Part shown: in pieces, positions 1-5,778 of the stretch
Position numbering within the stretch: the stretch's first letter is position 1
How the letters are laid out: every line of letters begins with the position of its first letter
NCBI GenBank assembly: GCA_017550775.1
Contig: JAFZOA010000421.1
Span: 1 to 6,555, forward strand
DNA: 6,555 nt
Direction: 5' to 3'
DNA from: Ruminiclostridium sp.
GTDB lineage: Bacteria; Bacillota_A; Clostridia; Oscillospirales; Ruminococcaceae
Made by a program: the position numbers and the translations under genes
Notes under the pieces: model-generated
Databases searched by the model: none
Seen by the model: only the letters and a program-made list of their open reading frames with translations
Told to the model about the DNA's origin: nothing

Positions 1-570
1 GGCATACAGCTTCTCACGGTACGCGGTGACAGTCTCCGGCGCGTACTCACAGACCTGTAACGTCATCTTCTCGACATTCGCGAGCTTTTCAAGTATGTCG
101 TCCTTCATCTTGGCACCCTCTGTCTCGCGCATGGCAACGAACCGGTCGAGTGCCGCTTCGGCAGTCTCCTTCACGGCAGCCCAGATCTTGTCCTCGTCGG
201 TCTCGGCTCTGACGATCGTGAACGCGTCAGTCATTCTGAAAACCGTGGACATGGTGAGATCGTCCGTAAGCCCGAACTTTTCACCCGTCGCGCGCAGAAC
301 CTTTATGTAGTTCTCAACCACAGCTTCATTTACAGAGACGGCTGTCTCAATGCTCCCGATATTGTAGATAGAGAGGGAGACCTCCACCTTGCCGCGGCTC
401 ATCTTCGACTTGATGAGCGATTTGAGTTTTTCCTCCAGAAACATATACTGGCGGGGGAGCTTCGCATTGAATTCGTAGTAGCGGGAATTCACCGAGCGTA
501 TCTCAACAAGGTACTCGCGACCGTCGATTATTCTGTGGTCTCTTCCGAAACCGGTCATACTTCTTATCAT
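1..570 (-). CDS. yicC: YicC/YloC family endoribonuclease, N-terminal part (C-terminus beyond window)
   Basis: This is the first 190 codons of a gene that continues past the left edge of the window. The start is the ATG at 570, 11 nt after a GAAAGGA ribosome binding site (588-582). The protein opens with MIRSMTGFGR, the hallmark N-terminus of the YicC/YloC family. The family's N-terminal domain follows, with RSVNSRYYEFNAKLP at about residues 25-39, SRGKVEVSLS at about 66-75, and the acidic stretch MRETEGAKMKDDILEKL at about 151-167. Family members are about 290 residues long, so roughly 100 residues (the C-terminal DUF1732 domain) are missing. Members are reported to act as endoribonucleases involved in RNA turnover and stress. 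In many Firmicutes the gene precedes remA, gmk and rpoZ, which may lie off the left edge (inference). It starts 72 nt after the co-polymerase gene, probably in the same transcript. The family call is firm; the RNase activity is carried over from homologues. Confidence 0.93.
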   Translation of the reverse strand, partial: MIRSMTGFGRDHRIIDGREYLVEIRSVNSRYYEFNAKLPRQYMFLEEKLKSLIKSKMSRGKVEVSLSIYNIGSIETAVSVNEAVVENYIKVLRATGEKFGLTDDLTMSTVFRMTDAFTIVRAETDEDKIWAAVKETAEAALDRFVAMRETEGAKMKDDILEKLANVEKMTLQVCEYAPETVTAYREKLYA

Positions 571-642
571 TGGTAATTGTATCCTTTCGTTTTATTCACT
601 TTTTGTATTTTACATGGGGACACGGATATTATCCGCTTCTGT

Positions 643-1302
643 TTATCTTCCGAGATAGTCTATCTCATTATCAAAGTCCATAAGCTCGCCAATTACCGGA
701 ACTCCGTATTCCTCTGTGATGTTGTCGGCGGATGTCACTGTGTTGTCAAGCTTCCAGATGATAATGATACCGAGTATTGAAAGCGCAGCACCGATGCTTG
801 CACCGACTATTGTAAACAACCTTTCGTCCGGAAAATCAGGGCGCTGCGGCTCGACCGGAGAAGAGATGACAGTAGCGCGCAAATTTGCTTCGTATTCATC
901 TATCACGGGTCTGAGTTGAGAAAGATATAGCTCAGCGAGTTTATAGGAATCGGAGGAAGTCTCGCAGTCAAATGTCGCCGTAATTATCTGCGTCCCGCTT
1001 TCCTGCACCACGTTTATCATCTTCGCGAGCTCCGCATAGGAGAACTTCGTTACAAGATTATCGTTTATCGCGTCGTACATTTTCGGACTTGTGAACAGCA
1101 GCGCAGCAGTCGCAGTCTTTTCGGTATGCGGAACATCGTCTGTACTCTCGACCATTACTTTCGCCGTGGTAATGTAGTGTTTTGTCATGCCGTAAGAAGA
1201 CAGAAGATATCCCGAAATAGCGAGCATTACCGTCACAACTACAGCTATTCGCCAATTATTTTTTATCGTGATACCGAGTTTTTTCAACTCATTTTTTTTC
1301 AA
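643..1302 (-). CDS. Wzz/YveK-type polysaccharide co-polymerase (chain-length determinant protein)
   Basis: A 219-residue membrane protein with the layout of polysaccharide co-polymerases. There is a short cytoplasmic basic N-terminus (MKKNELKK), then a first membrane helix at about residues 19-38. An extracytoplasmic segment of about 120 residues follows. The proline-rich stretch SSPVEPQRPDFP (147-158) precedes a second membrane helix (about 162-183), and the tail ends in the family-like SADNITEEYGVPVIGEL (191-207). Such proteins set the chain length of exported polysaccharide and, in Firmicutes, activate a separate tyrosine kinase of the CpsD/YwqD type. No kinase (Walker) domain is fused here and no partner gene lies in the window. 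The start is TTG at 1302, supported by AAGAAGGA 8 nt upstream; the next in-frame ATG falls inside the first membrane helix. It lies 43 nt after rsmG, an unusual place for a polysaccharide gene. An A8 run directly follows the start codon. Confidence 0.85.
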   Translation of the reverse strand: MKKNELKKLGITIKNNWRIAVVVTVMLAISGYLLSSYGMTKHYITTAKVMVESTDDVPHTEKTATAALLFTSPKMYDAINDNLVTKFSYAELAKMINVVQESGTQIITATFDCETSSDSYKLAELYLSQLRPVIDEYEANLRATVISSPVEPQRPDFPDERLFTIVGASIGAALSILGIIIIWKLDNTVTSADNITEEYGVPVIGELMDFDNEIDYLGR

Positions 1303-1310
1303 GAGTATAT

Positions 1311-1318
1311 TCCTTCTT
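1311..1318 (-). promoter_or_regulatory. Ribosome binding site that decides the TTG start of the co-polymerase gene
   Basis: On the minus strand AAGAAGGA lies 8 nt before the TTG at 1302. No ATG or GTG in this frame could replace it without cutting into the first membrane helix, so this site fixes the non-ATG start. Confidence 0.75.
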
Positions 1319-1345
1319 TAAAGCTGATATAAGTGTCAAAAAATA

Positions 1346-2032
1346 TCAAAGTGGTTTTTTTGCAATTTTTGCCGATACTCTCGGGTATTGCTTAGGGGTA
1401 GGAGAGACTTTTTTTATAACCACGAGGTTCCGCTTGTCACCGCCGGGAAGACTGTACTTCTTTACTTCCGTGATCTCGCCGCCCAGCGTCTTTACTGCAT
1501 TCTGCGCTTCTTCGGTCTCTTCTTTCTCGCCTTTAAGAGCAAGAAAGCTCCCTCCCACCGCTACGAACGGGAGACAGTATTCACACAGCACGTTAAGTCC
1601 CGCGACAGCCCTTGCTACCGCAATTCCGAACTTCTCACGGTACTTCTCGTCCCTACCGAGGTCTTCTCCACGCGCATGAATAGTCTCACACTTCAGCCCG
1701 AGCAGCTCACACGCGCTTTCCAGATAAGCAATGCGCTTATTCGAGCTGTCAAGCAGAGTAAATTCGAGATCCGGGCGGTATATCTTCATCGGGAGCGACG
1801 GAAAGCCCGCGCCGGCACCTACGTCGATAACTTTTGTTCCACGTGGAACATCTACCATGGTAAGCGGAAGAATACTGTCAATGTAGTGCTTCTCGACTAT
1901 CTCGTCCGGCTCGGTTATACGCGTGAGATTTACGTTACGGTTATATTGTACCATGTAATCGGCAAGCTTGTCAAGCATATCGGACTGAGTTCCGGAAAGT
2001 TCTATTCCGCACTCCACATATTTACTGTTCAT
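1346..2032 (-). CDS. rsmG: 16S rRNA (guanine-527-N7)-methyltransferase RsmG (GidB)
   Basis: A SAM-dependent Rossmann methyltransferase that makes m7G527 in the 530 loop of 16S rRNA; loss of RsmG in other bacteria gives low-level streptomycin resistance. In the 228-residue form the visible motifs are NLTRI (about 36-40), HYIDSI (about 49-54), the SAM-binding loop DVGAGAGFP (about 70-78), LLDSSNKR (about 93-100), ARGED (120-124), VARAVA (139-144), FLALKG (163-168), and the basic end YPR...AKIAKKPL typical of the family. Two ATGs are possible. The one at 2038 sits only 1 nt after AAAGGAG, while the one at 2032 sits 7 nt after it, so 2032 is preferred; choosing 2038 adds two residues. The gene overlaps the end of mnmG by 11 nt (17 nt with the earlier start), implying translational coupling. 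An exact parS palindrome is embedded in its coding sequence (1835-1850). Confidence 0.97.
   Translation of the reverse strand: MNSKYVECGIELSGTQSDMLDKLADYMVQYNRNVNLTRITEPDEIVEKHYIDSILPLTMVDVPRGTKVIDVGAGAGFPSLPMKIYRPDLEFTLLDSSNKRIAYLESACELLGLKCETIHARGEDLGRDEKYREKFGIAVARAVAGLNVLCEYCLPFVAVGGSFLALKGEKEETEEAQNAVKTLGGEITEVKKYSLPGGDKRNLVVIKKVSPTPKQYPRVSAKIAKKPL
1835..1850. promoter_or_regulatory. parS: parS centromere-like site (perfect palindrome) for ParB/Spo0J
   Basis: The sequence TGTTCCACGTGGAACA is a perfect 16-bp palindrome that matches the broadly conserved chromosomal parS consensus TGTTYCACGTGRAACA at every position. It lies inside rsmG, encoding part of DVPRGTK just before the SAM-binding loop. 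Near-oriC genes such as rsmG and mnmG are the classic home of parS in Firmicutes. ParB is known to nucleate on such sites and recruit SMC. The site is read directly from the sequence; binding is inferred, and no parA/parB gene is in the window. Confidence 0.88.
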
Positions 2033-3911
2033 CGTCATTCTCCTTTCCGCCGTTTGCCGCGAGCCAAATAAGAAGTACAGTCACGTCCGCAGGGTTTACT
2101 CCCGAGATACGACCAGCCTGTCCGATATTCAGAGGACGGTGAAGTTCAAGCTTTTCCCGCGCTTCAAGCCGGAGTCCGCTTATCTTAGAATAGTCTATGT
2201 CCGGCGGGAGCAGTTTATTTTCAAGCCGCTTCATTTCCTTTATTTTCGAGAGCTGAGTTTTTATGTAACCCTCGTACTTAATGTTTACTTCTATCTTTTC
2301 GGCAATTTTGTCCGGAATATCGGGAGCCGTACTGTCAAAACGGATAAGATCGGAATAACCGAGCTGCGGACGTTTCAGAAGCTCCAAGAATTTCACCGAC
2401 TGAGTTATCGGAGTTGTTCCACGGGAAACAAGCATCTCATTCAGCTCCGGGGTCGGCTGGAGTGATACCTTCATTATCCGGGCAGTTTCCTTTTCGGTCT
2501 GTGCTTTTATTTCGAGAAAATGTGTGTAGCGTTCGTCGGAAATAAGTCCGATCTCATGTCCGAGCTCGGTCAGTCTTTCCGGCGCGTTGTCCTGGCGTAT
2601 GATAAGCCGGTACTCGCTCCGTGATGTCATCATTCGATACGGCTCGTCACAGCCCTTCGTCACAAGATCGTCAATCAGAGTTCCGATGTAGGATTCCGAA
2701 CGGTCAAGTATTATCTGCGGGAGACCCTTTAACTTCCGGGCGGCGTTTATTCCGGCAACAAGTCCCTGAGCCGCGGCTTCCTCGTAGCCGGATGTAGAGT
2801 TGAACTGACCCGCGCCGTAAAGTCCGGGTATTTTCTTTGTTTCGAGTGTAGCGTAGAGTTCAAGCGGGTCAATGCAATCATACTCTATCGCGTAAGCCGG
2901 TCGCATGATCTCAACGTGTTCGAGACCCTTAATTGTTCGGAGAAATTCAAGCTGTACATCTTCCGGAAGGGAAGTGCTCATTCCCTGCAAATAGTATTCG
3001 TCCGTGTCCATTCCCATAGGCTCGACAAAAAGCTGGTGACGCTCCTTATCCTTGAAACGCATCAGTTTTGTTTCGATACTCGGACAGTAACGCGGTCCCA
3101 CGCCAATTATCTTTCCGGAATACAGCGGTGAACGATGAAGATTATCGAGTATTATCTTATGTGTACGCTCATTTGTATAGGTCACATAACACTTTGCTCT
3201 GTTTTCAAGCGGATATTCGTTATCGAAGGAGAATGGCGTAATAATATCGTCGCCGTCCTGTTCTTCCATTTGTAAGAAGTCTATCGAGCGCTTATGAACT
3301 CTTGCCGGCGTTCCGGTCTTGAATCTTCTCAGTGTGAGACCAAGCTTTACAAGGTTTGCGGTTAGTTCTCCGGAGGGGTTCACGTTATCCGGACCGCTCT
3401 TATATGAAGTCTCACCAATAAAGATTTCTCCGCCGAGATATGTTCCGGTCGTGATGATGACAGCTTTTGCTTTGCAGAAGCCTCCGAGTTTTGTTACTAC
3501 TCCGGTAACTTTTCCGTCCTCGGTCAGTATGTCCGTCACCTCCGCCTGCTTTATATCAAGCAGAGGTTCGGATTCGAGAACGTGTTTCATGTATGTGTGA
3601 TACTTTACTCTGTCAGACTGCACACGAAGTGAGTGTACCGCGGGACCTTTTCCGCGGTTGAGCATTCGGGACTGTATGAATGTGTTGTCTGCTGCTATTC
3701 CCATTTGTCCGCCGAGCGCGTCGATCTCACCGACAAGCTGTCCCTTTGCGGAACCGCCTATACTCGGATTGCACGGCATATTTGCAATAGTATCGAGCGA
3801 CAGCACAAAAACTATTGTCTTCATTCCAAGACGCGCGGAAGCGAGAGCAGCTTCACAACCCGCATGACCTGCTCCCACAACAGCAACATCGTAATTACCT
3901 AAATTATATAT
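2022..3911 (-). CDS. mnmG: tRNA uridine-5-carboxymethylaminomethyl modification enzyme MnmG (GidA), probable ATA start
   Basis: The FAD-dependent partner of MnmE, which installs the 5-(carboxymethyl)aminomethyl group on wobble U34 of tRNAs. Visible in 629-residue numbering: FAD loop [11 protein letters not shown] (from 12), catalytic-type Cys47 in [24 protein letters not shown] (about 82-96), TTGTYLGG (about 154-161), [11 protein letters not shown] (about 195-205), [11 protein letters not shown] (about 272-282), [16 protein letters not shown] (about 368-383), [10 protein letters not shown] (about 427-436), and the MnmE-binding C-terminal end [19 protein letters not shown]. The start is odd. 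The only standard start codon is GTG at 3878, inside the first beta strand and without a Shine-Dalgarno. In-frame codons upstream encode [10 protein letters not shown], as expected for the family, beginning at an ATA (3911) 9 nt after AGGGGG. From there the length is 629, equal to E. coli MnmG. An in-frame stop lies at 3932-3930. No mnmE is adjacent. Function is certain; the start codon is inferred. Confidence 0.96.
   Translation of the reverse strand: MYNLGNYDVAVVGAGHAGCEAALASARLGMKTIVFVLSLDTIANMPCNPSIGGSAKGQLVGEIDALGGQMGIAADNTFIQSRMLNRGKGPAVHSLRVQSDRVKYHTYMKHVLESEPLLDIKQAEVTDILTEDGKVTGVVTKLGGFCKAKAVIITTGTYLGGEIFIGETSYKSGPDNVNPSGELTANLVKLGLTLRRFKTGTPARVHKRSIDFLQMEEQDGDDIITPFSFDNEYPLENRAKCYVTYTNERTHKIILDNLHRSPLYSGKIIGVGPRYCPSIETKLMRFKDKERHQLFVEPMGMDTDEYYLQGMSTSLPEDVQLEFLRTIKGLEHVEIMRPAYAIEYDCIDPLELYATLETKKIPGLYGAGQFNSTSGYEEAAAQGLVAGINAARKLKGLPQIILDRSESYIGTLIDDLVTKGCDEPYRMMTSRSEYRLIIRQDNAPERLTELGHEIGLISDERYTHFLEIKAQTEKETARIMKVSLQPTPELNEMLVSRGTTPITQSVKFLELLKRPQLGYSDLIRFDSTAPDIPDKIAEKIEVNIKYEGYIKTQLSKIKEMKRLENKLLPPDIDYSKISGLRLEAREKLELHRPLNIGQAGRISGVNPADVTVLLIWLAANGGKENDDEQ
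2040..2046 (-). promoter_or_regulatory. Ribosome binding site of rsmG, favouring the second ATG
   Basis: AAAGGAG on the minus strand lies inside the last codons of mnmG. It is 1 nt from the ATG at 2038 and 7 nt from the ATG at 2032, so normal spacing points to 2032 as the rsmG start. Confidence 0.7.
2415..2430. promoter_or_regulatory. parS-like site, degenerate (one mismatch to the B. subtilis-type sequence)
   Basis: TGTTCCACGGGAAACA differs from the B. subtilis-type parS TGTTCCACGTGAAACA at one position, in the central CACGTG core (CACGGG). It lies in the coding sequence of mnmG (codons for SRGTT) and is 565 bp from the perfect site in rsmG. The core mismatch may weaken ParB binding, so this could be a relic or a secondary site. 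Confidence 0.5.
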
Positions 3912-3920
3912 GGTACTTAT

Positions 3921-3926
3921 CCCCCT
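3921..3926 (-). promoter_or_regulatory. G-rich ribosome binding site of mnmG
   Basis: AGGGGG on the minus strand lies 9 nt before the ATA at 3911. It is 42 nt before the GTG at 3878, much too far to serve that codon. This spacing is the main local evidence that translation of mnmG begins at or near the ATA. Confidence 0.55.
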
Positions 3927-3944
3927 ATTTTATACAATATCTTG

Positions 3945-3960
3945 TGTTCCACATGGAACA
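3945..3960. promoter_or_regulatory. parS-like site upstream of mnmG (one mismatch)
   Basis: TGTTCCACATGGAACA differs from the perfect palindrome in rsmG only in the core (CACATG instead of CACGTG). It lies 33 bp upstream of the proposed mnmG start, overlapping the likely 5' leader. Read as plus-strand RNA it would form a 6-bp hairpin followed by six Us, but no plus-strand gene precedes it, so a DNA-binding role is more likely. Confidence 0.6.
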
Positions 3961-4033
3961 TTTTTTACTACTTATTATTACTTTGGCAACTAAATATTGT
4001 TAAAACCGGAATTTTAAATAACCGTTCCTTTTT

Positions 4034-4046
4034 CCGCCTTCGGCGG
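4034..4046. other. Short GC hairpin within the AT-rich gap
   Basis: CCGCC and GGCGG arms enclose a 3-nt loop (GAA on the minus strand). This is the only GC island in the gap and lies about 120 nt upstream of the proposed mnmG start, probably in its leader if transcription starts further up. No U tract follows on the minus strand, so it is not a standard terminator for the aldolase unit. On the plus strand the stem could extend by G-U pairs, but no plus-strand gene is nearby. Function unknown. Confidence 0.4.
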
Positions 4047-4105
4047 GGAGAAAGAATTAAACTACCTATTTTTATTGCCGGAGTAATAATGTTATATTAT
4101 CTTAC

Positions 4106-4132
4106 TTTAATTGAAATTGTACATCAATTAAA
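4106..4132. repeat. AT-rich inverted repeat, 8-bp arms
   Basis: TTTAATTG (4106-4113) and CAATTAAA (4125-4132) are perfect inverted arms separated by 11 bp. The arms end directly beside the parS-like palindrome at 4134-4149. It could be an operator or a weak RNA hairpin. In such AT-rich sequence an 8-bp match may also be chance. Confidence 0.4.
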
Positions 4133-4133
4133 A

Positions 4134-4149
4134 TGTTCCATGTAGAACA
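4134..4149. promoter_or_regulatory. parS-like palindrome (two mismatches), also a possible weak terminator of the aldolase unit
   Basis: TGTTCCATGTAGAACA differs from TGTTCCACGTGGAACA at two positions. The palindrome extends to perfect 8-bp outer arms, AAATGTTC (4131-4138) and GAACATTT (4145-4152). It lies about 60 nt downstream of the aldolase stop codon. In minus-strand RNA the arms form a stem running into a short U-rich stretch, so it could instead end the aldolase transcript weakly. The resemblance to the other three sites favours ParB-type recognition, but this is the weakest of the four. Confidence 0.4.
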
Positions 4150-4181
4150 TTTATTATCTGACATAATCCTACAAAATATAG

Positions 4182-4199
4182 GTGTTAATAAATTAACAA
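4182..4199. promoter_or_regulatory. Rex-box-like palindrome
   Basis: GTGTTAATAAATTAACAA contains perfect 7-bp arms (TGTTAAT and ATTAACA) around 2 bp. It matches the clostridial Rex operator TTGTTAANNNNTTAACAA at 13 of its 14 defined positions. Rex is a repressor that senses the NADH/NAD+ ratio and controls fermentation genes. The site begins only about 11 bp beyond the aldolase stop and about 270 bp upstream of mnmG, which is not an obvious promoter position. In AT-rich DNA a chance match is possible. Confidence 0.35.
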
Positions 4200-4209
4200 A
4201 TACTATATA

Positions 4210-4893
4210 TCACAGACTATATTTTCTGTATCCTGGGTGTCTTATCGGATAATTCTTAGCGATCTCGCAGCAGGCATCTATCTTTTCCCGTGGAAGTTCC
4301 TTTGCTCCGCCGAGAAGTCTTGCTACAAGGCTTGTCTTTGCAAAGTGTTCAAGCGTCTCCATCCGGAAGTATGCCTGCGTTATATCAACTCCCATGGTAA
4401 TTGCCCCATGGTTCATAAGAAGAATAGCGTCATGATAGGGAAGAAATTCCGTCAGACTTTCCGGAACTTCATTAGTACCCGGCGTTGCGTAAGGTGCGAT
4501 AGGTACAGAACCGAGAAATGTTATTGCCTCGGACATACTGTACTGGTCGAGCGGAATATGCGCTATCGCGTAACCGGTCGCTACGGGAGGGTGAGCATGA
4601 ACGACAGCACCGATATCAGGTCTGTCCTTATAGCACTTCAGATGCATTTTGAACTCCGACGAAGGTCGGTAACCCTCCGGACACTCAACTATCTCGTTAT
4701 TCGCATTCATTGTTATAAGCATTTCCGGTTTCAGGACACCCTTGCTTATACCTGTTGGAGTCGCAATAAATGTACCGTCGTCAAGCTTTGCCGAGATATT
4801 ACCGTCGTTCGCGGCAACAAAACCTCTGAGCCAAAGGTTATATCCCACCTCACAGATCTTTTCTTTTATCGCGTAAACTTCTTTCTCTGTCAT
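4210..4893 (-). CDS. Class II aldolase/adducin family protein (L-fuculose-phosphate aldolase-like)
   Basis: A 227-residue zinc-dependent aldolase of the FucA/AraD fold. The key residues of E. coli FucA are all present with one constant offset of 7: catalytic acid Glu80 (SSEFKMH), zinc ligands His99 and His101 (HAHPP), and His162 (MNHGAI). The phosphate-binding loop GNIS (31-34) and TPTGISKG (45-52) are also clear. Family members cleave or isomerise sugar phosphates such as fuculose-1-P, rhamnulose-1-P, ribulose-5-P or methylthioribulose-1-P. The substrate cannot be assigned here, because no fucose, rhamnose or methionine-salvage genes adjoin it. The ATG at 4893 follows GAAAGGA by 7 nt. It lies 27 nt after the radical SAM gene and is probably cotranscribed with it. 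The tail NYPIRHPGYRKYSL is not one I recognise. Confidence 0.92.
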   Translation of the reverse strand: MTEKEVYAIKEKICEVGYNLWLRGFVAANDGNISAKLDDGTFIATPTGISKGVLKPEMLITMNANNEIVECPEGYRPSSEFKMHLKCYKDRPDIGAVVHAHPPVATGYAIAHIPLDQYSMSEAITFLGSVPIAPYATPGTNEVPESLTEFLPYHDAILLMNHGAITMGVDITQAYFRMETLEHFAKTSLVARLLGGAKELPREKIDACCEIAKNYPIRHPGYRKYSL

Positions 4894-4920
4894 AACTTTA
4901 TCCTTTCAGACATTTTTCTA

Positions 4921-5778
4921 TTAGAAATCCGGTGTCAAATCAAGTGTTTCGCAGCCCTTTTCCTGCATGAATCCGTTCAATCCAAGCTCAGCGCAATGCT
5001 CAGTGACCTTATCGTACTCAAAAGTTGTGAGTTTTCGATTTATCTCCGGGTAGTCCTTCGCTCCGTAACATGGCGTAAACTGTCGCATTATACTCACAAG
5101 GGGAGGGGAGGGGAGCTCTGCCAGAATATCCAGCAACTTCATGCTGTCGTGGTAACCTTTCGGAAGAACGAGGTGACGAACTATAACACCGGCTGTCATA
5201 ATATTCCCGTAGAATTTATTTTCCGGCTGCTGTCGGAGCATTTCTTTCAGAGCTTCGATTGCGTACCGAAAATAATCCGAAGCCCCGGAATATCTTCCCG
5301 ACATTTCCGAACTATAATATTTCAGGTCAGGCAAGTATATATCCACCAGCCCGTCAAGCATTTTCAGAGTTTCTGCCTTCTCGTACCCGCCGCAGTTATA
5401 TACTATCGGAAGTCCGAGCACTTTCTTACATTCTTTCAGAACTTCGGCTATCTTATCTGCGTAGTGAGTACCTGTAACAAAGTTTATGTTGTGCGCACCA
5501 TTTTCTTTCAGCTCAAAGAGTATTTCTTTCAGCCGGGATATGCTCACATTCTCACCTTTCAGATCATGGCTTATCGGATAATTCTGACAGAATACACACT
5601 TAAGCGAGCAGCCGGAGAAAAAAACCGCGCCGCTTCCGTTTGTTCCGCTTATGCACGGTTCTTCTCCGAAATGCAGCATATACTTTGATATCCTTATCTC
5701 ATCGCCGCAGCCGCAGCGACCTATGCTCCTGCTCCTGTCCACTCCGCACTCCCGCGGACAAAGTCTGCATTCAGGCAT
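4921..5778 (-). CDS. PflX-type radical SAM protein (COG1313)
   Basis: A 285-residue radical SAM enzyme related to pyruvate-formate-lyase activating enzyme. The [4Fe-4S] cluster motif is CSLKCVFC (Cys57, Cys61, Cys64) inside FFSGCSLKCVFCQNYPIS. Other family blocks are GEEPCISG (38-45), GAHNINFVTGTHY (about 93-105), YNCGGYE (about 126-132), VDIYLPDLKYY (about 144-154) and VIVRHLVLPKG (about 198-208). The N-terminus carries a second cysteine set (Cys4, 7, 11, 22 and 24; CRLCPRECGVDR), typical of this subgroup and able to bind extra metal. The family's substrate is not established. Activation of a glycyl radical enzyme is a name-based guess, and none is encoded nearby. The ATG at 5778 lies 10 nt after AAAGGAG and overlaps the stop of the upstream gene (ATGCCTGA), pointing to coupled translation. 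A (GGGGA)3 tract lies within the gene. Confidence 0.92.
   Translation of the reverse strand: MPECRLCPRECGVDRSRSIGRCGCGDEIRISKYMLHFGEEPCISGTNGSGAVFFSGCSLKCVFCQNYPISHDLKGENVSISRLKEILFELKENGAHNINFVTGTHYADKIAEVLKECKKVLGLPIVYNCGGYEKAETLKMLDGLVDIYLPDLKYYSSEMSGRYSGASDYFRYAIEALKEMLRQQPENKFYGNIMTAGVIVRHLVLPKGYHDSMKLLDILAELPSPPLVSIMRQFTPCYGAKDYPEINRKLTTFEYDKVTEHCAELGLNGFMQEKGCETLDLTPDF
5100..5114 (+). repeat. (GGGGA)3 tract within the radical SAM gene
   Basis: Three perfect GGGGA units are read on the plus strand, which is the template strand of the gene. The coding strand reads CCCCT repeats for the residues PSPPL. Three G4 runs are one short of a classic intramolecular quadruplex. It could be a slippage-prone tract, since each 5-bp step would shift the frame. 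Confidence 0.6.

Larger units (their letters stand above)
3912..4209. other. AT-rich gene-free gap of about 300 bp between the aldolase and mnmG, rich in palindromes
   Basis: No plausible gene is seen on either strand; open frames here are short and lack conserved features. The stretch is far richer in A and T than the genes on both sides. It holds two parS-like palindromes (3945-3960 and 4134-4149), a Rex-box-like palindrome (4182-4199), an AT inverted repeat (4106-4132) and a small GC hairpin (4034-4046). It must carry the end of the aldolase transcript and probably the mnmG promoter. The best promoter guess on the minus strand is TTGATG (4127-4122), a 17-nt spacer, then TAAGAT (4104-4099). 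Each hexamer matches consensus at only four of six positions, so this is weak. Confidence 0.6.

Noticed and set aside
623..635. Palindrome CGGATATTATCCG between the co-polymerase and yicC as a terminator.
   Set aside because: The stem is only 5 to 6 bp and no U tract follows on the minus strand, so it does not look like an intrinsic terminator.
1325..1348. TGATAT...ATATCA arms around the rsmG stop, and a TTGACA hexamer in the same gap, as a terminator or promoter.
   Set aside because: The arms are AT-only with a 12-nt loop and no U tract. The TTGACA has no -10 element at normal spacing.
1388..2071. A 227-codon open frame on the plus strand opposite rsmG.
   Set aside because: It is antisense to a gene with full family motifs and has no domain-like features of its own.
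3633..4145. Several overlapping plus-strand frames of 60 to 90 codons across the mnmG start and the AT-rich gap.
   Set aside because: They are antisense to mnmG or made of low-complexity AT sequence, with no conserved features; none looks like a real small gene.
3912..4209. A chromosomal origin (oriC) next to mnmG, as in E. coli.
   Set aside because: The region is AT-rich, but I see no cluster of DnaA boxes (TTATNCACA); only loose resemblances such as TTATCCCCC near 3918. The parS-like sites suggest an origin nearby, not in this gap.
4237..5688. A 483-codon open frame on the plus strand, antisense to the aldolase and radical SAM genes.
   Set aside because: It lies opposite two clearly conserved genes and spans their boundary. 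Its product is rich in Cys, His, Arg and Phe with no recognisable motif. It is a shadow frame created by the codon bias of the minus-strand genes.
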